Source: Medicago truncatula
Lineage: Eukaryota > Streptophyta > Magnoliopsida > Fabales > Fabaceae
Reading direction: 5' to 3'
DNA length: 64,000 nt
Assembly (NCBI RefSeq): GCF_003473485.1
Contig: NC_053047.1
Span: 8,137,001 to 8,201,000, forward strand
Of this stretch, positions 1-10,731 are shown one piece after another. Each line of letters starts with the position of its first letter. Position 1 is the first letter of the stretch. The position numbers and the translations under genes are program-made. The notes beneath the pieces are model-generated. The model made no database searches, was not told where the DNA came from, and saw only the letters and a program-made list of their open reading frames with translations.

Positions 1-2
1 TA

Positions 3-89
3 CTGTTTGCCGAGAACAATCGAAAAGCAGCTGAAGAAAATTGGAAATTGGAACACGTTGGCTGCGGCCAGAGGCATTTACCTTCTTGA
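3..89 (+). CDS. possible 3' end of an unrecognised gene cut by the window edge
   Basis: Reading from base 3, the frame is open up to a TGA at 87-89 and gives a charged, hydrophilic tail of 28 residues that ends in GCGQRHLPS. The composition (E, N, K-rich, no low complexity) looks more like real protein than the other frames. Frame 1 is also open, however, and runs into the GAT repeat as a string of methionines. I do not recognise a family and cannot see the rest of the gene. This is a weak call made on composition alone. Confidence 0.3.
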   Translation: MFAENNRKAAEENWKLEHVGCGQRHLPS

Positions 90-104
90 TTATTATGTCA
101 TCTT

Positions 105-126
105 GATGATGATGATGATGATGATG
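105..126. repeat. (GAT)n microsatellite
   Basis: About seven GAT units in a row, just downstream of the possible gene end. Confidence 0.9.
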
Positions 127-1060
127 GACTAAAATATTTGCCTTTTTTGCTTGGTTGCTAAACAAAACGTGAGTTTTGGGTTGGGGGATGTGCAACAAAC
201 GTATTCACATTTAGTACGAACTAGTGTGAGTTAACACAATAACACATGTGTGAGTTAACTCATGTTGTGTTAGTTAACTAACGCATAAATTTTCACTTGC
301 GTTAGTTAACTAATGCAGGGGCATTTTGGACAAAGGTTGTAGGGTGTGAGCGAAAACAGCAAGGGGAGCATAAATCTTATAGAAACTCCACTCGTTGTTG
401 ACTTGAAGTGCATGTCACCACTCTAATGCTAACAACATCCTAAAAGGGGCCTATGCTTGATTCAATTATTATTGTTGAGTGTTATATGCTTCTTCAAACC
501 AAATTAAATTACAATGAGTAATATGTTAGATGTTAAGAAAATGTAGCAGTTTGTAAATTACCTAAAATGACTATTTTCCATCTTGTCACCATATTTCAGT
601 TCTACTGCTTTTGTGAAAAGTTAAGTAAAACGATCCAAAGACTTTTGGGTATCATAATCTTATTTTGCTGGAATTCATTCAAGAACAATATCACAACATT
701 TTTTTCATCATCAAGCAAGTCACATTTCTCTTTTTTAGTTGCTTTGTAAAAATGCTACAATTTTGAAAGTTACATAATAACTTTCCACAACCAAGAATTC
801 TGGCGGATCCAAGACCTTGATTCAAAGGGTGCAATTTCTTAATTCAATAATGATTATTATATTTTGTAAAGAAAAATTAGTATTAAGTTATATAGACTAT
901 CTGATTCAAATTCAAAATACAAAGTCATAACAAGATAATGTTATTTTTAATCATACGATATATATTGACGGTTGCATGATTTTGTAAAATTATAAATTAT
1001 AAGTCGCTTTAAAATTCAAATAAATTTTATTTTTCATATTATATCTTTAACTATTTATTA
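127..1060. other. AT-rich intergenic stretch, no gene seen
   Basis: No open frame here resembles a protein. Short duplicated words based on GTTAACTAA lie near 240-315. At 751-788 is a reverse-complement match to a motif that occurs twice near 16340-16420. Confidence 0.6.
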
Positions 1061-1328
1061 CTCCCTCCATCTCAAAATAATTATTTTTTTTGCTTTTTTT
1101 TTCTTTTTCTCAAAATAATTATCACTTTAGAATATCAATGCAACATTTATTTATTTTTCACTATTATACCATTATTTATTGAATTTCATTCAAATTAAAT
1201 ACTTCACTAACTACAATTAATAAGATATTTTAGTAAATGGTTTTAATTTTACCATTGAAATCAACAAAATTAATCATTTCTTTAAAAATCGTGCACAAAT
1301 CTTAAACGGATATTATTTTGAGACAGTG
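1061..1328. mobile_element. Stowaway-like MITE relic
   Basis: It opens with CTCCCTCCATCTCAAAATA and closes with a degenerate inverse (TATTTTGAGACAGTG). TA lies on both sides (1059-1060 and 1329-1330), as expected for Tc1/mariner-derived Stowaway elements. The right terminus has lost the GGAGGGAG consensus, so it is an old copy. Confidence 0.7.
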
Positions 1329-1418
1329 TAAGTACATTCTCAACTTTCAATTCTTTAATTTATTTTTTCATATCATTAATTAAGGACAATTTTGTAAAAC
1401 AAATTATAATATTTTATT

Positions 1419-2360
1419 GGCAAAATTACATAATTAGTCCTCTAACTTAATTTTAGGTAACAATTCAGTCCTTTATCCTTTTATTTTCCCATTTTAATCC
1501 TAAATGTTCTAAAATGTTACCGTTATTATCCTTTTTTACATAAAATTTCCCAAAATTCCAAAAATTCAAACTATTGCATCTTCACATTCAACAAAACTCT
1601 TATCTTCATCCTAGAACCCATATTTTATTAGTTTGTCGGAAAATCTTGTTTCTAATGGAAGAGGAATTTCAACACATATAGGGAAGTTTGAAATATTCAA
1701 CACAATTTTCTGATAACCCATATCATCTTTCTGGTTCATATTTTAATTTTAATGTTCAATTTGTTTCATCATTATTTTTTAAAAATCCCAATTTTGAGAA
1801 AACCTTCCACAAGATTAACGTTGTTGGAGTTAGTTCTTCAAAACCCAAAACCTGAGATCTTGGAATATGGCAACAACAATAACAATGTTGATATGCAACA
1901 ACCAACATCAATGAACACCGATTTTGTTTGATTACAAGTAGCAACAACCAACACCAATTCATATCTTTGAGTTTTTGTTTATATTTCAGTTTTGGAGATT
2001 TGGGTTTCTTTTTGGGAATAATAGATTAACTCTTTGTAAAATAAAAAGTTGAAGATTTGAGTTACTTTGAAAATATGAGTTTGTTTTGAATATTTGGGTT
2101 TTAGATTTGATGAAAATTTGGGTTTATTTCAAGATGAATTTTGAGTTTTTTGGCTTTTCTTAATGAACTTGAGTTTTTTTAATGAAGATATGCATTTTAT
2201 GAAGAGTTTTCTGGATTTATGGATTTTTTAAGCAAAAAAGGATGACAGTGTTAATATTTAAAAACATAAAGGATTAAAATTTAAAAAAAAAAAAAAAAAA
2301 AGATAAAGGACTGAATCGTTACTTAAAATTAAGTTAGAGGATTAATTGCATAATTTTGCC
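1419..2360. mobile_element. foldback MITE with ~100-bp terminal inverted repeats (MULE-like)
   Basis: The left end from GGCAAAATTACATAATTAGT is mirrored at the right end (GCATAATTTTGCC read on the other strand). Pairing continues for roughly 100 bp, including the AGTCCTCTAACTTAATTTTA segment. The flanks TATTTTATT (1410-1418) and TATTTTTTT (2361-2369) match at 8 of 9 bases, which suggests the 9-bp target-site duplication of Mutator-like elements. The interior codes for nothing recognisable. Confidence 0.75.
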
Positions 2361-2636
2361 TATTTTTTTGTCATACGTACTTAATTACATTATACCCAAA
2401 ATGTCATGTAATATAGGACGAAGGTAGTATCCACCAACGGACATTTAATACTTTCCAACAATTTAAAAAAAATAAATCAAAATGGTTAGTTTTCTACCAA
2501 TAAATGGTTTGTTCACGTTCCACCGATACATCTCGTGGTTCTTACTCAAACTCTCATATTGTTTCGTGCTTCTAGCCATTAGTTCTTCTTATTATTCTAG
2601 ATTTCAACCTCATTCATCTTTTGCCTTTCCAATGTC

Positions 2637-3002
2637 AATATTGAGGGTAAGTGGGATGAAACCGCTATTAAAGATTGTATTAATGCTTTTGATTTTTCTT
2701 CTCCCTCTTATGTGGCTAACGTCATGCTGGAAAAATTGATATCTTTGAGGGCAATGAGGCAATTGGTTCACATCAATTGGAAAATACAGTATGATAAAAA
2801 TCAGTAATTCTTGTTACATCCACCCACCGATGACGACCAAAGTTTTTGGAATCTCATAGATGCATGCATTTTTGAACTTAAGAAAGACAAAATCTCGCAA
2901 AGTACATCTTTAGACTTCAACATCAATAAGGAAGAAAAATATGAGGAGGTTAAGTTGAGTTGTTGTCATCGCAACGTTAAAGCAACAACTTGCAAATCGT
3001 AA
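2637..3002 (+). pseudogene. unrecognised protein fragment with one in-frame stop
   Basis: One frame stays open for about 56 codons, meets a single TAA at 2805-2807, then continues for 64 more codons in the same frame. The peptide is protein-like: acidic and aromatic stretches such as GKWDETAIKDCINAF and PPTDDDQSFWNLIDACIFEL. I do not recognise the family, and there is no convincing start. It may be a relic of a gene or of a transposon-captured exon. Confidence 0.35.
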
Positions 3003-3250
3003 CTAACAAATGAGTATTTTGTGATCAAACAACACCAACAAAGAATTCAATGCAAATTAATAAAACTAAAAGTAACTATGATCAAGATATTATATTAAAA
3101 TTAAAATTTTATTTATTAGTGTCTAGTTTTGGCGATAGAAAAATAAATGCCAACCCATAGAGATTAGTTTCTGACTCGGCGATAGTGCATAAGATAACCC
3201 ACGTACAATGTGTGAAAGACCACGAATCCTCAGCTTGGTCCGTTTCACAT

Positions 3251-3526
3251 GGGTTAATAGGTCTTTATCCCCTGTAATATAGGTCATTTTTGGTTTTCCC
3301 CTGTAAAAAAAATTTTGTATTCACCCCGCTGTAAAAAAAAATTATTTTGATTTACCCCCTAATAGGCCAAACAAAAACGAAAATTTCTTGAGAGAAAAAA
3401 AATAAAATTAGTCTTTGTGTGGCCTATAACATAAAAAAATTTACAGGGGATAAATAAAAAAAAATATTTACAGGGACACAAATCGAAAATGACCTATATT
3501 ACAGGATGATAAAGACCTATTAACCC
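3251..3526. mobile_element. foldback MITE, ~276 bp
   Basis: GGGTTAATAGGTCTTTATC at the left is mirrored by GATAAAGACCTATTAACCC at the right, and CCTGTAATATAGGTCATTTT pairs with its inverse just inside. The flanks share TCACAT. The superfamily is uncertain; long inverted ends and a partly matching ~9-bp flank suggest a Mutator-like element. Confidence 0.75.
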
Positions 3527-3893
3527 TAAATCACATACTCCTTAAGGCAGTTAAAATTTTCCCGTCTTACAATTTGCACTCAATCATACAATTATCATTT
3601 AATATTTTCATGTAAGATCTATGATAAAATTAACATTCCTTGATACAATTTTCAATATGACAAAAATATATGCATTTGTTTTGGTATTTTTCGTATGACT
3701 CTTAGCTTAACTACTCACAATTTTTTAAAACAGTAATTTTCTCATTTTTTGTAAGAAATAAAAATAATATATATATATTTGAAGTTAATAATCATATTGG
3801 TAAAAAAAAAACTTAAGAATCATACGAAAAACACCGAAAAATGCAATTGTTTTATTATAGTTTCTATATATTATCATATTTAGGAAAAAACTA

Positions 3894-3932
<39 letters not shown>

Positions 3933-6242
3933 TAATGTTTTTACAAATTCCTTAAAAAAAATAAAGTTGTTAGAAATTAAATAAAAAAATACAATTAGAA
4001 AGTTGTATTAACTTAAAAACATAATAAAATAATGAAAGATGATAATATGAAAGAACATTAAATAATTCAATACATTTTTATATGTACTTTTTATTTATAT
4101 GGTAATAATTTGTTGAGAAAGTTCACCAAATACCGAAGGTGAAAAGCTTTCTAAATTTGGTTTCATGATAGAGTATTGTTTTTTTATTTCACGGATGTGT
4201 AGCACATTTTACAGTTCGTTAATCGGGAGGAAAGGGATCAAGGAATGAGAATGAACAGAGTAATTGTTTAGTGAAATATGAGCACATATAAAAGTGACGA
4301 GAATCAAAATTTTATTCACTGTATTTTTTTTTACTAAATAATGGATTTATGGAATATTTGGAAAATTAATGTACACTCGATCTTGGATATTTATTGGACA
4401 ATTCCATTTCAATATCTTATTATTCTCTAAACGGACATGCTCTTCTAGAATGTGAGTAGCTTGGTTATTGATTCCTTATGATCTTTATCACAAATACGCA
4501 AGACAACAAATTTGTTGCTCAATTAAGTGCAAGTATACATTGTCTTAAGTTATAATATTAAAGTGATTATACACGTAGGGATTGTGATGTCTATAATTTC
4601 AACCCTTTTAAAAAAAGGTCTTATTTGATTAAAAAGAAAATAACCATTTAGAGTTTCTATAGTTAAAAGTAAACAATGCAAGTATAAATCAAATCATGGC
4701 TGTCATTATGCCATTAATCATATGAAGTTCACACAGTACAAATCAAATCATGCAACAATAATTGTTAAAAGCTTCAATATAGATTTAAAATTTATTCCAG
4801 AAGTCATTATGCCATAATGGTAATTGCCCATTATATAGAAAATGGTCTTTTATTCTTTCCCTCTTTGTAGTAACCGTCACTAACTCCCTTATGGAGCAGT
4901 TACATTATGTTTACACGTACAATATTTTTGCGAGGGAAAAAACTTATAAAAGACAGTGCAGTTCATAGGTATTGGTTCCCTAAGTCATTGGAGGTATGAC
5001 GTATAATATTCCAAGTCTTACACCATCAAAGTAAGATTATGGAAGGTTTTGAAGAGATAAAAACATCTTCAGAGCAATCGTTGGAGGTATGCTTTAATCC
5101 TTTAATTTCGTTTCCGCCATTTAGTATAATTTCTTTTCTGATATTGTAGAAGTTCTTACATCTAGTATTAGAGTCATTGTTACTTTGCAGTTTCGTTTTC
5201 TGCGCAATGGTATTTTTTGTTGAATTAAAAATAATTGATTTCACTCTTTGATAACAAGGAAATCTTAAAATAACAAGGAAATGTTGTTTGGTTCATGATT
5301 TTGTGATAAGTTAATTTTCGATGATAAAATCGCATAAAATTGTGATTTTTCGAATCCTTCGTGTCGGTACTTCAACCGGGCTGAACAGACCCATCTATAA
5401 GTTGAAGATGATGTTTATAAAATAAAATAAAAAAGTAAAAAATGGCGATTTTGGTATTTGTCCCTACGACCTCAAGCTTATAACTGTGTGACCTTTACCC
5501 ATGCACTGAAACTCTTTTTGCTATTAGTTAGCTTATTTCAAGTATTTAAAGCTGCTTTTAGCATAGGTCAATTAATGCATGATTAAGGCTTAGTTTCAAT
5601 ATGTTCTTTACAATCATATAATAGGTAGTAATATATATTATTTGCATATATGTTGTGTATGGTTTGCATTATGTTGTCATAATCATGTATGTGTTCTTCA
5701 CTTGGTTTATACGTTACATAAGGATATTATTATAATTATTATGGTTGTTGTTGTTGGGATTATACCAGCATTATTTTCCATGTATGTATGATATTAAGAG
5801 TCTAATCATGCAATTATGTAAATTAGAATTAACTGCCTATTGTTTTATGCAATTAATTAATTTAGATAAAATGTCAAGTTGATCTATATAATTTTAATTA
5901 ATTAGAGAGTAGTTTCAACTTTTTTTAATTATGCAAAATTGTATACGAAGTGTTTAGGTTCATGGTTGTGACATTAATTGTAATTAATTATATTGAACAT
6001 AATAAATCTCATCCTACAAGAATTTTGTTGTGTTTATGTATAATTAATTAGGATGAAATATCAATTTATATTTTCAAATCTACCCATAAGAATTATATGA
6101 ATCTAATTGAATAAGACTTTAACCTACTATTAAGTTTAATGTCACTAGGTTTATAGTTTGAAACATGATTTACATCGGTAAAACATGATATTTGCTTTGT
6201 AGTCTCAATTTAAATTGTAAGCATGTGTGCTTAAATATGCAG
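3527..6242. other. AT-rich intergenic stretch, no supported gene
   Basis: This stretch contains an (AT)n microsatellite at about 3896-3929. A TATA-like ACTTATAAAAGAC near 4942 lies ~90 bp upstream of a short open start at 5039 (16 codons, then a possible GT donor), but no continuing exon was found. The rest is low-complexity AT-rich DNA. Confidence 0.5.
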
Positions 6243-6244
6243 CT

Positions 6245-7310
6245 ATGAATTTTTCTGATTTTAAGTGTGAAATTCTCGAACTGAATGGTGAAAACTATAA
6301 GGTGTGGAAAGATAGAACTCTTCTTTATTTAGGATTTAGGGTTAATGGATATTAATTATACTATTCGGAAAAACAAACCACCTTCTATTACAAAAACTAA
6401 CCTTCTGGATGATGTTCATCTTTATGAAATGTGGGAATGATGCAATCGTCTCAGTGTGACGTTCATAACGACCAACATTCTGACTAGTATCCGGGGTTGT
6501 TTTGATCATCATAATAATGTCCGAGCATTACTTAAGGTCATTGATGAATATTTTGTATCAGCTGATAAGGCACTTGTAAGCACCCTAATTATGGAGTTTT
6601 CAATTATTAAGCTCATCCATATGAAAGGTGTGCGTAAGCATATTAGGCGAATGAAGGACATTGCAGACAACAAAAGACACTTGCGGTTGATATGTCTGAA
6701 TATTTCCTTTTGCATTATATTTTGAACACCCTTCCACCTCCATATGAACCATTAAAATTTTCTTACAACACATATAAAGAAAATTGGTCGAATAATGAAC
6801 TTTTGACCATGTGTGTTTAAGAAGAAGAAAGGTTGGCGATGGAAATGAATGGGTATACTCTAATAAATATTATGTGAAAGGACATGATTTCGAACCAAGC
6901 CAAGGAAAAGAGGAAAGGTAAAATATCTCCGGAAGGTGGAATTAAGAAAAATTTAAAGTGTTCCTTTTGTAATTTGAATGGACACATGAGTCTAATATAG
7001 TTGATGTTATTTATAACACTTGGTGGATTGATTTTGGTTCTACAATCCATGTTTTGAATACTTTGCATTACAAGCCTAATGAAACTACTTCCAAGTGACC
7101 AAGACATCTATTGAGAAATCAAGATGCCTTCTCATGCGGAGGTTGTTGGAACATAAAATTTAGTTTTAAGTAGTGGCTTTGTTTTAAATTTGGAAAAGAC
7201 ATTTTATGTTCTAATTTTTCTAGAAATTTAATTTCTATTTCAAGACTTGTACCTTTGGGATACTTCTTTGATTTTTATGAAATGTCTTTTGATTAATGAA
7301 GCTTAGCTAC
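6245..7310 (+). pseudogene. Ty1-copia retrotransposon gag-protease remnant
   Basis: From the ATG at 6245 the frame reads through LNGENYKVWKDR, the conserved start of copia gag (UBN2-type) proteins. Further on, in shifted frames, are a TLPPPYEPLKFS segment, a decayed CCHC knuckle (CSFCNLNGHM), and the protease region as WWIDFGSTIHVLN, where the normal D-S/T-G catalytic triad reads D-F-G. A final stretch resembles the conserved FSRNLISISRL motif. Many frameshifts and stops show it is dead. No reverse transcriptase or clear LTRs were seen, so this is a fragment. Confidence 0.8.
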
Positions 7311-7687
7311 ACAAAAAAATTACAATTTTATTTTACAAAAGACCTATTTTAAATAAAGAGTTGAGCCTTCTATTTCATATAAACGGACCTTGGCATTTGC
7401 ACATTGTTTTCCTAACGAAATGAACTTCTAGGACATGATCCCAAAAACATGACATAAAATAGATCTCAAAGACAGTACTTTCCTAATCCACCCTGTAAGT
7501 AAGTATGACATTCGTGTAACCATAACCACTCCCTACCACCCTGCAAAGGCCACCACAGTTCCCACGTGAACACACATGCAAGTAATAATGCATCAAAATC
7601 AAAACAGAAAATTTTGGGCTCCACATTTCCCTATTATTCAAGGATGGTAACAGAGTTCTTCGAATCCGAAATCTCCAAATTAAAACT
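7311..7687. other. intergenic, no gene seen
   Basis: No protein-like frame beyond the possible trailing end of the copia remnant. Confidence 0.5.
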
Positions 7688-7689
7688 TA

Positions 7690-7965
7690 CTCCTCTGGTC
7701 TTATGTATAAAAGAAATTTCAAAAAAAAAATGTTGGTCATATTTATAAGAAAATATCACAACTTTTAAAGTGTAATTATTTTTTAGAAAACTTATATACC
7801 CCTTATTTAATAGTTGTCTTTTTAATATTAAAGAGTGTATTTAATGCTTCACAATTTTTTATGAGGGTATATTTGTAATCTTATTCAAAAAGTTATACTA
7901 ATTAATGTGTGTATTGGTTTTGATGTTTTTTTGTTTTATTTTCTTATAATAAAGACCGGAGGGAG
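7690..7965. mobile_element. Stowaway MITE
   Basis: Left end CTCCTCTGGTCTTATGTATAA pairs with right end CTTATAATAAAGACCGGAGGGAG. TA duplicates flank both ends (7688-7689 and 7966-7967). It is non-coding. Confidence 0.8.
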
Positions 7966-7967
7966 TA

Positions 7968-8152
7968 ATTAGTTTGTTTGTGTTGAGTTTGTAAGTTGAT
8001 TGAAATTCATCTTTAAAGTGAATAAGTGGGATGTCGGGGTTCGAACTCTGATCTTTGCATATATTATACATTATCCCTTACCAAGTGAGTTAAGCTCATG
8101 TAGACTTGTGTTGAGTTTGTTGTTTTGTATTTTTTGGATTTGTACCTTTACT
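7968..8152 (-). repeat. dispersed repeat with tRNA-like core, copy 1
   Basis: About 185 bp nearly identical to 9970-10154. On the minus strand the core has an A-box-like GAGCTTAACTCACTTGGTAA and a B-box-like GTTCGAACCCC, as in tRNA-derived SINEs common in legumes. It has no tRNA fold. Confidence 0.7.
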
Positions 8153-8635
8153 TGGTGACTAAGCTTCTCAATAGTGAGAACATAACTTACTTCCATTTTT
8201 TGATGCTAAATTAGATCTTCTATTTTACACTTGAGATTGATTTCCTTCATCACTTGTCGATCTTGTCTTGAATCTGAATTATTGATGAGATGCTTCTGAA
8301 CTCAAAATGAAGTCCTTCTTAACATTAATAAAAGCTTGTTAGATAACAAAACATATCTGAATCAATTTGATCTTTATTCAATTAAATTTGTTATTATTAA
8401 AAATATTCTTATTTTCCTCAACAATGTAAAGTTGCTTTAGAAACATGATTGTTGAAACGGATTATGAAGCCATCATTCATGTCATCAATTTGAAGAAACC
8501 CCCTAGAAATATTTGAGGATCAATGGTGATGAAGGTTATTATGAATCTTAGGTTTGTCCAAAATTTATTTATTGTTTCTACTAAAAGATGTAGAGAATGA
8601 TAGGATATGTTAGAATACGGTCCAACAGTCCTCGT

Positions 8636-8715
8636 GAGCTTAGTTCAGTTGATAGGGACAATGCATAATATAATATATGCAAGGTCCGGGTTCAAACATC
8701 TCTTTATGAAAAATA
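8636..8715 (+). repeat. tRNA-derived SINE-like fragment
   Basis: GTGAGCTTAGTTCAGTTGAT (A-box-like) is followed ~45 bp later by GGTCCGGGTTCAAAC (B-box-like). This is the same head organisation as the copies near 8.0, 10.0 and 58.0 kb. Confidence 0.6.
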
Positions 8716-8813
8716 TATTAAAATTTTGAGACATAATTACTTCCTTAAAATTTGGCCATAATATATTTGAAACATCTCTTTGCAAATTATTATGGGTTGT
8801 ATTTTTTTAAACA

Positions 8814-9239
8814 TCAAAATAAAAGTAAGTTAAGATGAAAAGTTGTTAGTGAGAGATGCATAGTGATTTTGGTGAGGAGAATCGCAGTGAGAGCTTCACC
8901 GAGGATAGAATCGTAGTCGCATGTGACAGAATTGATACCTGTCGACGAATCAGTGTCGAGAACAGAAGTTTTTGCGACAGTGAAGGTAGACAATAGAAAA
9001 TTGGTGAGAAAAATCGTAGTAAAAGCTACACCGAGTGTAAAACCGTAGTCACCTGTAACAAAATTGATTGTCGAACCGGCTCTGAGAAGAGAAGCTTCGT
9101 AGCTAGTCGAGGTGGACATCGGAAGAGAATCATTGTCGATGGTGGAGCCGACACCAGAAGATAAGCATAGCTAGCTAGCATTAACCTTAAAAAGAACAAG
9201 TGTGATGAGCAAGAATCGCAGGGAGGAAGAAAATTCCAT
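8814..9239 (-). pseudogene. small secreted-type protein with tandem repeat, interrupted by one stop
   Basis: On the minus strand an ATG at 9239 starts a classic signal peptide of about 22 residues (MEFSSSLRFLLITLVLFKVN), followed at once by a TAG at 9171-9173. The same frame reopens and runs to 8814. That second part carries two related blocks of roughly 25 residues, 44 residues apart, sharing the pattern IN-VT-DY---LG-A-T-I-LT. No cysteine-rich, CLE, CEP or other known peptide motif is visible, and I do not recognise a family. It could be a dead gene or one whose stop is removed by splicing. Confidence 0.4.
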
Positions 9240-9969
9240 GGTAGTTTGAGAAACGTAGATTAAGTTTTAGAGGAGTGTCAAATCTAATCAAATGAAAATG
9301 TAAGTGAAGTATTTGTATGAGGTTGCTGGTGAGAATAAAAATATGAAGCTGTCGGACAAGCGTGTGTAAGTTTGTTAGGTTTCTATTAGAGGCTTAAAAG
9401 CGTGGCAAAAAATTTGGTACTACACTAATTTTGTTCAAGCAAATTTGAAAAATCCTAAAAATAAGTTATAATTTGTCTAATTTTATTGTTTTCCATCATT
9501 ATTAATTTCCTACAAAAAATCTAAAAAAGGACTTAAAATGAGATTTGTTTTATCAAGATTGATCCGAAGCATAGACAATAACATTCTCGAACCTTTTGGT
9601 TGTACCGCAGAAAAATAAAAATAAAGTGACATAATCAAGGACAGCTATGATAACATCATCAAAGCCAACCAAGATGACATCATAGGACAACTTACTTCCG
9701 ATGGCTTCAGACTTAATCTTCAAACTTTAATTTAAGCTTGATCTTCAAGTTTCTCTTATTCTATAAATAGAGGGAGAATTTACCATTCAAGAGAGAACAT
9801 TCTGGTGGTTATGATTCATTTTAACATTGGTAGAAAATCAACAAAAGACCCTCTCTTTTAAAAATAAAAAAAATAAAAAATAAGACAACAACAAAAGATA
9901 TGCATTAAGGAAGGAACCACTCGGTTGTGAAGTAGTAATACATATTGTTTGAGTGAATTGTTTGACAAA
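9240..9969. other. intergenic, possible LTR-like tract at the right
   Basis: No protein-like frame. Around 9750-9830 is TTCTATAAATAGAGGGAGAA followed by a short purine-rich tract, a TATA arrangement often seen in plant LTRs. No second LTR was found. Confidence 0.4.
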
Positions 9970-10154
9970 TAGTTAGTTTGTTTGTGTTGAGTTTGTAAGT
10001 TGATTGAAATTCATCTTTAAAGTGAATAAGTGGGATGTATGGGGTTTGAACTCCGGTCTCTGCATATATTATGTATTATCCCTTATCAAGTGAGTTAAAC
10101 TCATATAAACTTGTGTTGAGTTTGTTGTTTTGTCTTTTTTGGATTTGTACCTTT
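9970..10154 (-). repeat. dispersed repeat with tRNA-like core, copy 2
   Basis: Second copy of the 185-bp repeat at 7968-8152, with about 10 scattered differences and the same orientation. Confidence 0.7.
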
Positions 10155-10731
10155 TTCTATAACAAACAACGCTTCTGCACTTTCTCAAAACTAATAGATA
10201 ATGGTATTATTAACAAGTCGATAATTAATAACAGATTAAAACTTGAAAAATGAAAAGTAATTTAAAACAAAATTATTCTCTAAAAATGATAAGTATTGTG
10301 AAAGAACGGAATATTTAACATTATTATATTATTAAGACAAATTAATTTGTCCTTGACAGAAAAAGACATGTGTTTTTTGGGTTGTCCTTACTTGTACTCA
10401 ATAACATCATTAAAAATAGACAATTAATCTTGACAGAAAAAAAAAAAAAAAAAAAAAGAACAGTATATAATTTGATTTAAAACTTTTAAAATTATTTTTT
10501 ATTTAAAATAAATAAAAAATCAATACCTTTCTCTTTCTCTTGTTTTCCTTCCTCCACCTTTCACCTCTCCAACACCACCACCATTGAAACACAACCTTCA
10601 AAAAAAAATCAAACCAATTAACAATCAAATAATCCCACCTAATTATCCTCATAATCTCACCCTAATCATAATGAAACCATCATTAACATTAACATTACCA
10701 TAACATAATTCATTTTCCACATTCCCTCAAA
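10155..10731 (+). promoter_or_regulatory. upstream region of the carboxylesterase gene
   Basis: Contains a 17-base poly-A run at about 10441-10457, a TATA-like AGTATATAATTT at about 10463, and a CT-rich leader (10528-10580) typical of plant 5' untranslated regions, ahead of the ATG at 10732. The transcription start was not determined. Confidence 0.45.

Noticed and set aside
8001-8106. tRNA gene, from B-box-like GTTCGAACCCC
   Set aside because: A and B boxes are present but no cloverleaf forms, and similar pieces recur at several places. These are tRNA-derived repeats.
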